In this document: positions 1 to 5,979 of the stretch, piece by piece
Layout of the letters: each line of letters starts with the position of its first letter
Position numbering within the stretch: position 1 is the stretch's first letter
Source of the DNA: an uncultured Eggerthellaceae bacterium
Lineage (GTDB): Bacteria; Actinomycetota; Coriobacteriia; Coriobacteriales; Eggerthellaceae
Length of the DNA: 11,302 nucleotides
Reading direction: 5' to 3'
Assembly: GCA_934631995.1 (NCBI GenBank)
Contig: CAKTYF010000063.1
Span: 1 to 11,302 of the forward strand
Translations under genes and position numbers: made by a program
Notes under the pieces: model-generated
Seen by the model: only the letters and a program-made list of their open reading frames with translations
Databases searched by the model: none
What the model was told of the DNA's origin: nothing

Positions 1-418
1 CGGGTACACCTCGGGTTCGAGCAAATCTAAGATCTTCACGAGGGTTTGGTATGAGGGAACTGTCAAGGTCGGAGAAAAGGTTCGCGATGTGAGTCGCAGA
101 GTTTACCAACGCTACGATATTGATTTTGATTATTATGACCCCAAGGTGAAAAAGACAAATCTGCAGCGTATGATGGATGGTGACGCCCCAATCGGCAGCG
201 ATGGCAAACCGGTCCAGCTGCATCACGTTTTGCAGCAAGAAATCGGACCTATGGCCGAAGTTCGGGAAGTCACTCACCGAGAGTATAAGCGAACCTTGCA
301 CGGGCTCGTGGGCAGAGGCAACAGCTTCAGGAACAATCCTGAGCTGAAGAAACAGTACAACAACTTCAAGCGAGCCTACTGGATTTGGCGAGCTAAACAG
401 TATCTTGAAGGGAGATAG
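1..418 (+). CDS. C-terminal part of a polymorphic toxin with an LHH (HNH/Endo VII superfamily) nuclease domain, 5' partial
   Basis: The frame is open from base 2 to the stop at 416-418, with no stop before the window edge, so this is the end of a longer protein; a GTG at 89 is internal. 138 residues are visible. The last ~110 match the LHH nuclease toxin module: a 'VYQR.DID' lead, 'NLQRM', 'IGSDGKPVQLHH' (Leu-His-His at 218-226), 'GPMAEV', 'VTH', 'TLHGL', 'SFRN' and a basic/aromatic 'YWIWRA' tail. The conserved histidines are the expected metal and catalytic residues of this His-Me-finger-like fold. In this family the domain is the C-terminal warhead of exported toxins (for example B. subtilis YobL-type LXG proteins) and attacks nucleic acid in neighbouring cells. 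The adjacent SUKH gene fits the immunity role. The delivery domain (LXG, WXG100, RHS or other) lies outside the window. GC content is visibly lower than in recN, which may reflect transfer. Confidence 0.85.
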   Translation, partial: GYTSGSSKSKIFTRVWYEGTVKVGEKVRDVSRRVYQRYDIDFDYYDPKVKKTNLQRMMDGDAPIGSDGKPVQLHHVLQQEIGPMAEVREVTHREYKRTLHGLVGRGNSFRNNPELKKQYNNFKRAYWIWRAKQYLEGR

Positions 419-420
419 CG

Positions 421-834
421 ATGAACAAACAGATTGAAGCGGCAATATCCCAATGCAGTGGTAAAGATTCTTTCACAAAGATTGCCCCCACTCAGGAGAT
501 GCTCGCCGAAGCACAACAAAAGCTGGGATTCCCGCTGCCCAAGCAGTTTATCGAGTACCTTAACGCCTACAGCCACGGAGGAGTTGGCTTCGAGATTCTC
601 GGCGTCGGTTTTGATGGAAGCATGGCCTTTCTCGAAGAGACGCTTGAGTACCGTGAAGACGGACTCCCAGCTAACCTTCTTGTCGTGGAGAACTGCGACG
701 AATGGCTGTATTGCATTGATGCGAATTCGGGCGAAGTCGTGTCCTGGTATTTCGATGACGACCTGAGCGTCGATTACCCTTGCTTCGACGACTATCTGCT
801 GGATCGCCTGAACGACGCTATCGAAAACCTGTAG
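421..834 (+). CDS. SUKH-family (SMI1/KNR4) immunity protein
   Basis: 137 residues starting at ATG 421, only 2 nt after the toxin stop. A purine-rich AAGGGAG Shine-Dalgarno lies inside the end of the toxin gene, so the two are translationally linked. The sequence has the SUKH pattern: an N-terminal helix, 'PTQEMLAEAQQKLGFPLP', 'QFIEYLNAYSHGGVG', then a beta-rich part ('LLVVENCDEWLYCIDANSGEVVSWYFDDD') and a C-terminal helix 'FDDYLLDRLNDAIENL'. SUKH proteins are cytoplasmic and bind and block cognate nuclease toxins; the pairing LHH toxin plus SUKH immunity matches B. subtilis YobL/YobK. The protein is strongly acidic while the toxin end is basic, as expected for a nuclease inhibitor. Pairing with this particular toxin is inferred from position. 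Confidence 0.85.
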   Translation: MNKQIEAAISQCSGKDSFTKIAPTQEMLAEAQQKLGFPLPKQFIEYLNAYSHGGVGFEILGVGFDGSMAFLEETLEYREDGLPANLLVVENCDEWLYCIDANSGEVVSWYFDDDLSVDYPCFDDYLLDRLNDAIENL

Positions 835-895
835 CTCGAAGTCTTAGAGGAACTTCAGGAGGCTTAAGAAACCCCTCCAGCAAGCGAAAGCTACC

Positions 896-971
896 AGAGG
901 AGTTTGTCATGTTCAACCTGGAAAACGTGCGCTCAAGGCACTCCCACTCAGTGATTTCCATGCCAGTCTGA
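896..971 (+). CDS. Possible 20-residue peptide or 5' stub of a degraded gene behind a good RBS
   Basis: AGAGGAG at 896-902 is 6 nt before ATG 909, an almost ideal ribosome binding site, but the frame stops at 969-971 after 20 codons (begins MFNLENV, ends ISMPV). I recognise no family. It could be the remains of another cargo or immunity gene of the toxin locus, a short leader peptide, or chance. A second frame (starting 911) stays open beyond the stop into the recN region but has no start codon and reads like non-coding sequence. Confidence 0.25.
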
Positions 972-1030
972 ACGCTTCGATTTTTACCGCCCCATGCGCT
1001 CTGGTGCTGTCTCCTTGCCGGCTGCGCGAA

Positions 1031-1065
1031 ATTGTTGACAAAAGGTGGGGTAATTTGTCAACAAT
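1031..1065. repeat. Perfect 12-bp inverted repeat, operator-like
   Basis: ATTGTTGACAAA at 1031-1042 is exactly reverse-complementary to TTTGTCAACAAT at 1054-1065, with an 11-nt spacer. Each arm is itself a near-palindrome TTGT-NN-ACAA, with centres 23 bp apart (about two helical turns). The arms are AT-rich and have no T-tract on either side, so a protein-binding site is more likely than a terminator. Each arm also contains TTGACA, a -35-like hexamer, facing outward-in on the two strands. No convincing -10 was found at the right spacing. It sits between the immunity gene and the 3' end of recN. Confidence 0.6.
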
Positions 1066-1067
1066 CA

Positions 1068-1095
1068 GCGTTACTTGTTGGCGGCGTTACTTGTT
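1068..1095. repeat. 12-bp direct repeat covering the recN stop codon
   Basis: GCGTTACTTGTT occurs at 1068-1079 and again at 1084-1095, separated by 4 nt (16-nt period). The second copy contains the last codons and stop of recN, so the first looks like a short slippage duplication of the recN 3' end. Confidence 0.6.
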
Positions 1096-2877
1096 ATCGT
1101 CATGGGCTTGGGCGAGCAGCTCGGCGGCATGAAGACGCGCCGCCTCGCTTTCATCGCCTGCCAGCATGCGCGCAATCTCATCGACGCGCGCAGACCCCTC
1201 AACAGGGGTAATAGTGGTTTCGGGAAGCGCACCACCCGTTTTCGCCACCACGTAATGGCATTGCGCGCGTACCGCCACCTGCGGCAGATGCGTTACCACA
1301 AGCACCTGACGCGTTGCCGCAAGGTCGGCAAGAACATCCGCAAGCGCCACCGCCGTTGCACCACCCACACCGGCGTCTACTTCATCGAAGATGAGCGTTT
1401 CAGCCGTATCGGTTTGCCCCAAAACCACACGCAACGCCAACATGACGCGGCTCACTTCGCCGCCCGATGCAATGCGCGCCAACGGACGTGCCGCCATTTC
1501 CGAACCAGGTCGGAACAAGAATCCAACCGTCGAAGGACCCGTTTTCGTCCACGCCGCACGTGGCTGGCGCTCGATTTCGCACACCAGCTGCGCCGATCCC
1601 ATGCACAAACGCTTCATCTGGTCACATACTGCGCGCGCAAACCGAGGAGCCGCCGCTTTTCGTGCTTTATCCAACACATCTGCCGCCTGCGCTAATGCCG
1701 CTTCCGCCTGATCAACCGCTGCTTGCGCCGCCTTCAAACGCGCCTCGGAATCATCCACGGCACCCACTAAATCGGCCGCCGCATCGCGCGCCGCCAGCAC
1801 ATCCTCCATGCGCGGCCCGTACGAACGCAGCAGTCGCTGCATAGCACCCACACGTTCTTGCATGCGCGCCAATTCAGCAGCATCCAGCTCAATGGAATCG
1901 CGATACGCACGCACATCGGCAGCCACATCTTCGGCAATATACACGGCATCGCGCAGCGATTTCGCATACGCCTGCAGCGAGTCATCGAAACGACATGCCT
2001 GGTCAAGCAGGTAAATCGCGCTGTTCAAAGCATCCAGCGCGCTACCCTCTTCACCATCGCCCGAAAGCGCGCGATACACGCCCTCGGAAGCATTCACCAG
2101 CGCCTCGGCGTTTTCCGCCTTCGCCAGCGCTTCAACAAGCTCTTCGTATTCGCCCGGCTGCGGATCAACCTCGTTCACGCTGCGAAGAATAAACCGCGCC
2201 TCGTCAAGCTGCGCCGACGAAGAAGACGCCGCCGCACGCACATCATCAAGCGCAGCTTGCGCCGCCTGCGCCGCCGTAAAAGCCGCCTTGTACGTTTTGA
2301 GCGGCGCTTCCACCTGGTCTTTTGCCCAAGCATCAAGAAACGTCACATGATTTGCGGGCTTCAACAAGCGCTGATGCTCATGCTGACCGCACAGGTCAAC
2401 CACAGGACCAATCGTCGCCGCCAGCTGCGCTGCGCTTGCCATATGCCCGTCAAGCGTCACGCGCGAGCGACCGTCTGCCCCTACCCGACGCGTTACCACA
2501 ATGTCGCGCTCGCAGGCATCAGCCGCAGCGGCGTCGGCAGCGCCGCCATCGCTGGTACCCGCGCTGCTGGCATCCACGCCAGCAGCTCCAGCGCCCACAC
2601 CGCCTACACCAGCGGGCGCATCTTCCCATGCCGAATCAGCATCAGAACCTTCACCTGCGCTTTCGCGCACGAAAAAGCGCCCCGACACCACCAGCGAGTC
2701 TTCGCCATCGCGTACCATCTGTGCACTGGCGCGCTCACCCATAAGCAGCTTGCACGCCGAAAGCAGCGCCGTTTTGCCCGCGCCTGTCTCGCCCGTAAGC
2801 ACCGTTAACCCCGCGCACGGCGTAAGCGTGGCGTTGCGGATAAGCGCCAAATTCTCAACATGGATTTCATCGATCAT
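1087..2877 (-). CDS. recN: DNA repair protein RecN (SMC-like ATPase)
   Basis: 596 residues from ATG at 2875-2877. RecN is a cytoplasmic SMC-like ATPase that acts early in recombinational repair of double-strand breaks. Seen here: Walker A GETGAGKT (29-36), the family motif 'VVDLCGQHEHQRLL', a long Ala/Glu-rich coiled-coil middle (about 190-420), ABC signature SGGEVSR (471-477), Walker B/D-loop 'LIFDEVDAGVGG' (FDEVDAG 497-503) and the H-loop region 'VVTHLPQVA'. The protein is complete. It is longer than the usual ~550-575 residues because residues ~71-122 are a low-complexity Ala/Gly/Ser/Asp-rich insert between N-terminal ATPase strands. It is divergent from dtd, with 105 bp between starts. 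Two other unrelated large frames across this region are antisense shadows. Confidence 0.97.
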   Translation of the reverse strand: MIDEIHVENLALIRNATLTPCAGLTVLTGETGAGKTALLSACKLLMGERASAQMVRDGEDSLVVSGRFFVRESAGEGSDADSAWEDAPAGVGGVGAGAAGVDASSAGTSDGGAADAAAADACERDIVVTRRVGADGRSRVTLDGHMASAAQLAATIGPVVDLCGQHEHQRLLKPANHVTFLDAWAKDQVEAPLKTYKAAFTAAQAAQAALDDVRAAASSSSAQLDEARFILRSVNEVDPQPGEYEELVEALAKAENAEALVNASEGVYRALSGDGEEGSALDALNSAIYLLDQACRFDDSLQAYAKSLRDAVYIAEDVAADVRAYRDSIELDAAELARMQERVGAMQRLLRSYGPRMEDVLAARDAAADLVGAVDDSEARLKAAQAAVDQAEAALAQAADVLDKARKAAAPRFARAVCDQMKRLCMGSAQLVCEIERQPRAAWTKTGPSTVGFLFRPGSEMAARPLARIASGGEVSRVMLALRVVLGQTDTAETLIFDEVDAGVGGATAVALADVLADLAATRQVLVVTHLPQVAVRAQCHYVVAKTGGALPETTITPVEGSARVDEIARMLAGDESEAARLHAAELLAQAHDDNK

Positions 2878-2931
2878 GAGTCGCGCGCCTTTCTTTTCGT
2901 TGCGCTGCCTTTCGCTGCATTCTTTCCCGTC

Positions 2932-2940
2932 AGTATACCA
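2932..2940 (-). promoter_or_regulatory. Probable recN promoter, extended -10 (TGG-TATACT)
   Basis: On the - strand TGGTATACT matches an extended -10 element (TG, one base, TATACT) about 55 nt before the recN start. No good -35 hexamer is visible, which is tolerated with an extended -10. The same TATACT hexamer appears upstream of both BspA-type genes in this window. Confidence 0.45.
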
Positions 2941-2944
2941 GTCG

Positions 2945-2953
2945 TGATACCAT
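2945..2953 (+). promoter_or_regulatory. Possible dtd promoter, extended -10 (TGA-TACCAT)
   Basis: TGATACCAT fits TG-N-TAnnnT and lies 30 nt before the dtd ATG, leaving a ~20-nt leader that contains the strong Shine-Dalgarno. The -35 region is not convincing. It is interleaved back-to-back with the recN promoter in the divergent intergenic space. Confidence 0.3.
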
Positions 2954-2972
2954 GAGACGCGAAAGAAAACAT

Positions 2973-2978
2973 AGGAGG
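2973..2978 (+). promoter_or_regulatory. Shine-Dalgarno of dtd
   Basis: AGGAGG is a consensus ribosome binding site 4 nt before ATG 2983 and fixes the dtd start. Confidence 0.85.
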
Positions 2979-2982
2979 CATC

Positions 2983-3435
2983 ATGCGAGCACTTATTCAG
3001 CGCGTTTCGAACGCGAGTGTCACTATCGATGGCGAAGAAAAAAGCGCCATTGAGCGGGGATTTCTCATTCTTTTAGGCGTGGGACAAGAAGACGCCGAAG
3101 AGCAAGCAGACAAACTGTGGGGCAAAATCTCAAAACTGCGCATCTTCGACGACGAAAACGGGAAGACAAACCTCTCGCTTGCCGATATCAACGGCGATGT
3201 GCTGGTGGTTTCCCAATTCACGCTCTATGCCTGCTGCAAGAAGGGCAATCGTCCCTCGTTCACGCAAGCCGGCGCGCCCGACGAGGCAAACCGTCTGTAC
3301 GAATATTTCACCAGCCTGGTGCGCGCGACTAATGGCGTTCGCAACGTGGGAACCGGCGAATTCGGTGCAGATATGCAGGTCGCGCTGGTAAACCACGGCC
3401 CCTTCACCATCTGGTTGGATACCGACACGCTGTAA
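2983..3435 (+). CDS. dtd: D-aminoacyl-tRNA deacylase (Dtd)
   Basis: 150 residues, the normal family length, starting at ATG 2983. Dtd is a cytoplasmic homodimer that hydrolyses D-amino acids (and glycine) mischarged onto tRNA. Visible signatures are the N-terminal 'MRALIQRVSNASVTIDG', the SQFTLY motif (77-82) that builds one side of the active site, 'KKGNRPSF' (86-93), 'TGEFGADMQV' (124-133) and the universal Gly-cisPro chirality filter in 'NHGPFTI' (Gly139-Pro140). The usual 'adtkKG' segment is 'ACCKKG' here, with two adjacent cysteines. It is convergent with the BspA-type genes downstream, and no terminator with a T-tract on the + strand was found; the hairpin at 3529-3562 might still help. 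Confidence 0.97.
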   Translation: MRALIQRVSNASVTIDGEEKSAIERGFLILLGVGQEDAEEQADKLWGKISKLRIFDDENGKTNLSLADINGDVLVVSQFTLYACCKKGNRPSFTQAGAPDEANRLYEYFTSLVRATNGVRNVGTGEFGADMQVALVNHGPFTIWLDTDTL

Positions 3436-3516
3436 CAGCGCGAACGGCGCGGAAGGCATCGGTGCTCAATCAAGCCCCTGCGCCCGACCCCTATCACGCC
3501 GAGCAGGCTCACGAGC

Positions 3517-3562
3517 CCCTAAAAAACTCAGGGCTTGGAAGCCGAACAACTTCCAAGCCCTG
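3517..3562 (-). terminator. Rho-independent terminator of the BspA-type gene pair
   Basis: A perfect 13-bp stem, CAGGGCTTGGAAG (3529-3541) with CTTCCAAGCCCTG (3550-3562), encloses an 8-nt loop. Reading on the - strand, the stem is followed by GAG and then six T (complement of 3521-3526), a textbook intrinsic terminator. It lies 34 nt past the stop at 3596. On the + strand there is no T-tract, so its main direction is that of the - strand genes. Confidence 0.93.
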
Positions 3563-3595
3563 TCATATGAACGCCCGCCACGGTCACGCCAGCAA

Positions 3596-5884
3596 TCAGT
3601 CATCCCACCCGTAAAGAGCCGCGTACTGAATAGCGAATGCATTCGTTGCGTCAACATCGTTGTTCCACTTCACATCGGCGCGAGAATACATGTCTTCGTA
3701 ATCGGCGCGGTCGGTGTACGTCTCAGGCGACTTCACCATATCATAGGCAATCTGCGCATCGACAATGTTAAGCACACCGTTTCCATTCACATCGCCGTCA
3801 AGCTTCGCATGACTTCCTGCGAAATACCCGGGTGCGGCGGCGCCGTTATCAACGCGCGCACGCGAAACATCGGTGCACGATGCATCAAATACGGTGCCTT
3901 CGCCGCCTTCGAGTTTGGTGCAGCCGGCGAACATGCCCTCTGATTGCGTGACCTGCTTTATGGCCAGCTTCGATGCGAAAATGGTTTCAAGGTAGCTGCA
4001 ATTCGCGAACATCAGCCGCATATCGGTCACGCGCGACGTGTCCAACTCAGAAATTTCCACCGAATCCAGCCCCGTGCAGCCAGCGAACATGCTGTAGCAG
4101 GTTTTCGCCGCAACGCCCTGACTTATGCTAACGTATTCGATACTTTCGCAATCGCCATACCAGGGCACCGCCTCGCAATCTTCCCCCCAGTCATCAAGCA
4201 CGCCCTGAGTTAGACCCAGCAGCGGACGAATCTCAAGAACACCCGAACCATCCCAAATGTCCCAGTCAACACGCCATTCGCACGTGCCGCTGCGCTTCCA
4301 ACCTTCGGTAACGCGATGCGCCGTGTACATCATTGCGCCCGATGTGCGATTGGCATTTGCCTCAGCCACTTGGGCTGTTGTCTCATACAAAACACCCGTA
4401 GTATCCATCCAAACGCATTCATCCGCGAAGCTCTTGTCCATATGAACACCTGCAGGCAGCGTCACATTCGTAAGAGAGGTGCAATTTTCGAACATGCCCT
4501 CCGTTTTCACCGATGGCGAGAACGACCAATCCGAAAGATCGATCGAAATCAGCGACGTGCAGCAATCGAACATGTAACACATATCCGTTACGCCAGACAG
4601 ATCCAAACCCGAAAAATCAACCGACGTCAGATTGTTGCAGCCCACAAAAAGACTCCGGCATGTTTTGGCCACCACACCTTGTTCGAAGCGAGCCGATACT
4701 ATTTCCTTGCAGCACTCACTCCAGGGCGCGCCGTAATGATTTTCCTGCCAATCCGGCAAAGCACCCTTCCCGTAACCGGGCAGCGGACGAACCGTGAGCA
4801 GGCCGCCATCGTCTATCTCCCATTCGCATCCGCCGCTTTGCGTCCATCCCGGGGAAGGCATTGCATCGGTGGTCGTGTATGTTTCCGCACCCGAAGCGCG
4901 CTCGACGTTCGCCCAAAGCATCTCTTCGTTCGATTCATATACCGTGCCTGTTGTATCTATCCACCGAGAATCATGGTGAACGCCCGTGGAAGACACCCTG
5001 AGACACGCACCGGTATTATTATCGGTCAAATTAAGCCCCGCCGGCAACGTGAGCTGCGATACAAGCGGCGCACCCGCAAAGGAAGCTTCCGCATCCGTTA
5101 TCGCAGAGCCGGTAAATGATGAAATATCCACCGATTCAAGCGCAAAGCAATTATTGAACAAGGTATGTATGTTGGTCACGCGTGCAGCATTGATTCCCGA
5201 TAAGTCAATGCTCTTTATTGACGAGCACTCATTAAACATGGAGCTCATACTGGTCACATTCGATGCGTCAACACCTTGGAAATTTACCGTTTGCAAGGCT
5301 GCGCAACCATAGAACATGCACGTCATGTCAGTCACCCGAGAGGTATCCAAGCCCGAAAGGTCAACAGACACTAAATTAGTCCATTCCGAGAACATGTGAC
5401 GACACGTCTCAGCAACAACACCAGGCTCAATGACTACGGACGTAATAGAAGCGCGAAACGATTCGTCGCGCAGCCAGGGCGCTTGCTCGGTGCGCCACAA
5501 ATCCAACACGCCCGAAGCGCCGTTGCCCAAAGGACGGACGGTAAGCAGGCCGGCGTCATCGACGCGCCATTCGCACGTGCCCAATTGGTTCCATCCCGCG
5601 GTGAGTGTCGCATCAGTAGCAGAGGCAGGGTCTGCCGAAGGACCTGCTGTCGGGGCAGATGCGTGAGGCGATGCGGACTCGGTAGCCGCAGCTACCGAAG
5701 ACGATGCAGGCTCGGTAGCCGCAGCGGCGGAAACAACCGCCGAGCGCGCAGCTTCTTCCGCGCTGCCTTCCGCGTCTACCGCAAGAACTTGCACGGGGAA
5801 AAGCCCCGACACTAAGACGATCGAAAGAAGAGCGCTCGCGCACGCACGCGCCAAAGAGTGAGCCGCAGAGGGCTGCTTTTTCAT
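3596..5884 (-). CDS. Secreted BspA-type leucine-rich-repeat protein with C-terminal dockerin-like domain (downstream copy)
   Basis: 762 residues from ATG at 5882-5884. The frame extends to 5971 but that start lies over the promoter, while this ATG has GGAAGG at 5891-5896 and begins a clean signal peptide: KK, then a hydrophobic core, cleavage after VLA (33-35). Residues ~36-92 are an Ala/Ser/Pro-rich linker. Three modules follow (~97-337, 346-521, 528-690). Each opens with 'GWxxxGxCEW' and 'GxLxxRPL', contains 'APW/VPW' and 'GVxAxTC', then BspA/DUF285-like repeats ('LDTSxVTDMxxMFxxC'). Modules 1 and 2 close with 'W.DTTG..Y' and 'GA..YT'. The C-terminus (694-762) is dockerin-like: Ca-binding loop DVNGNGVLNIVD (698-709) and a weaker second loop (737-748). 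No LPXTG motif or membrane anchor is seen. BspA-like proteins are adhesins that bind host or bacterial surfaces; that role, and anchoring through a cohesin partner, are inferred. Confidence 0.9.
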   Translation of the reverse strand: MKKQPSAAHSLARACASALLSIVLVSGLFPVQVLAVDAEGSAEEAARSAVVSAAAATEPASSSVAAATESASPHASAPTAGPSADPASATDATLTAGWNQLGTCEWRVDDAGLLTVRPLGNGASGVLDLWRTEQAPWLRDESFRASITSVVIEPGVVAETCRHMFSEWTNLVSVDLSGLDTSRVTDMTCMFYGCAALQTVNFQGVDASNVTSMSSMFNECSSIKSIDLSGINAARVTNIHTLFNNCFALESVDISSFTGSAITDAEASFAGAPLVSQLTLPAGLNLTDNNTGACLRVSSTGVHHDSRWIDTTGTVYESNEEMLWANVERASGAETYTTTDAMPSPGWTQSGGCEWEIDDGGLLTVRPLPGYGKGALPDWQENHYGAPWSECCKEIVSARFEQGVVAKTCRSLFVGCNNLTSVDFSGLDLSGVTDMCYMFDCCTSLISIDLSDWSFSPSVKTEGMFENCTSLTNVTLPAGVHMDKSFADECVWMDTTGVLYETTAQVAEANANRTSGAMMYTAHRVTEGWKRSGTCEWRVDWDIWDGSGVLEIRPLLGLTQGVLDDWGEDCEAVPWYGDCESIEYVSISQGVAAKTCYSMFAGCTGLDSVEISELDTSRVTDMRLMFANCSYLETIFASKLAIKQVTQSEGMFAGCTKLEGGEGTVFDASCTDVSRARVDNGAAAPGYFAGSHAKLDGDVNGNGVLNIVDAQIAYDMVKSPETYTDRADYEDMYSRADVKWNNDVDATNAFAIQYAALYGWDD

Positions 5885-5890
5885 AGAGTT

Positions 5891-5928
5891 CCTTCCCAAC
5901 GATATCTTTTTTATCGTTTCGCAGTATA
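5891..5928 (-). promoter_or_regulatory. Promoter (-10 TATACT, 5923-5928) and RBS (GGAAGG, 5891-5896) of the downstream BspA-type gene
   Basis: TATACT on the - strand is flanked by GC and GC exactly as in the upstream copy, followed by a CGATAAAAAA initial region and GGAAGG 6 nt before the ATG. No good -35 box is visible. This suggests the gene can be transcribed on its own as well as by read-through from the upstream copy. Confidence 0.5.
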
Positions 5929-5979
5929 GCCGAAGCAAGCCAGATTGCAGCATCTCGCCCGCCGCAATCACGCCAGCTA

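Noticed and set aside
89..91. GTG 89 as the start of the LHH toxin
   Set aside because: The frame is open upstream to the edge, the residues before it continue the module, and no Shine-Dalgarno at proper spacing is seen.
858..878. GGAGG...CCTCC hairpin after the immunity gene
   Set aside because: The stem is only 5 bp with an 11-nt loop and no T-tract, so it is too weak to call a terminator.
1858..2808. 316-codon frame on the + strand opposite recN
   Set aside because: It is antisense to a gene with all RecN motifs. The translation is Arg/His-rich with no family pattern, as expected of the reverse strand of a GC-rich gene.
4316..5119. 267-codon frame on the + strand opposite the downstream BspA-type gene
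   Set aside because: Antisense shadow with no RBS and basic low-information sequence; the opposite strand has clear repeats and a signal peptide.
5885..5971. 29-residue extension of the downstream BspA-type protein
   Set aside because: It would cover the conserved promoter and RBS and bury the signal peptide; the paralogue begins at the equivalent MKK.
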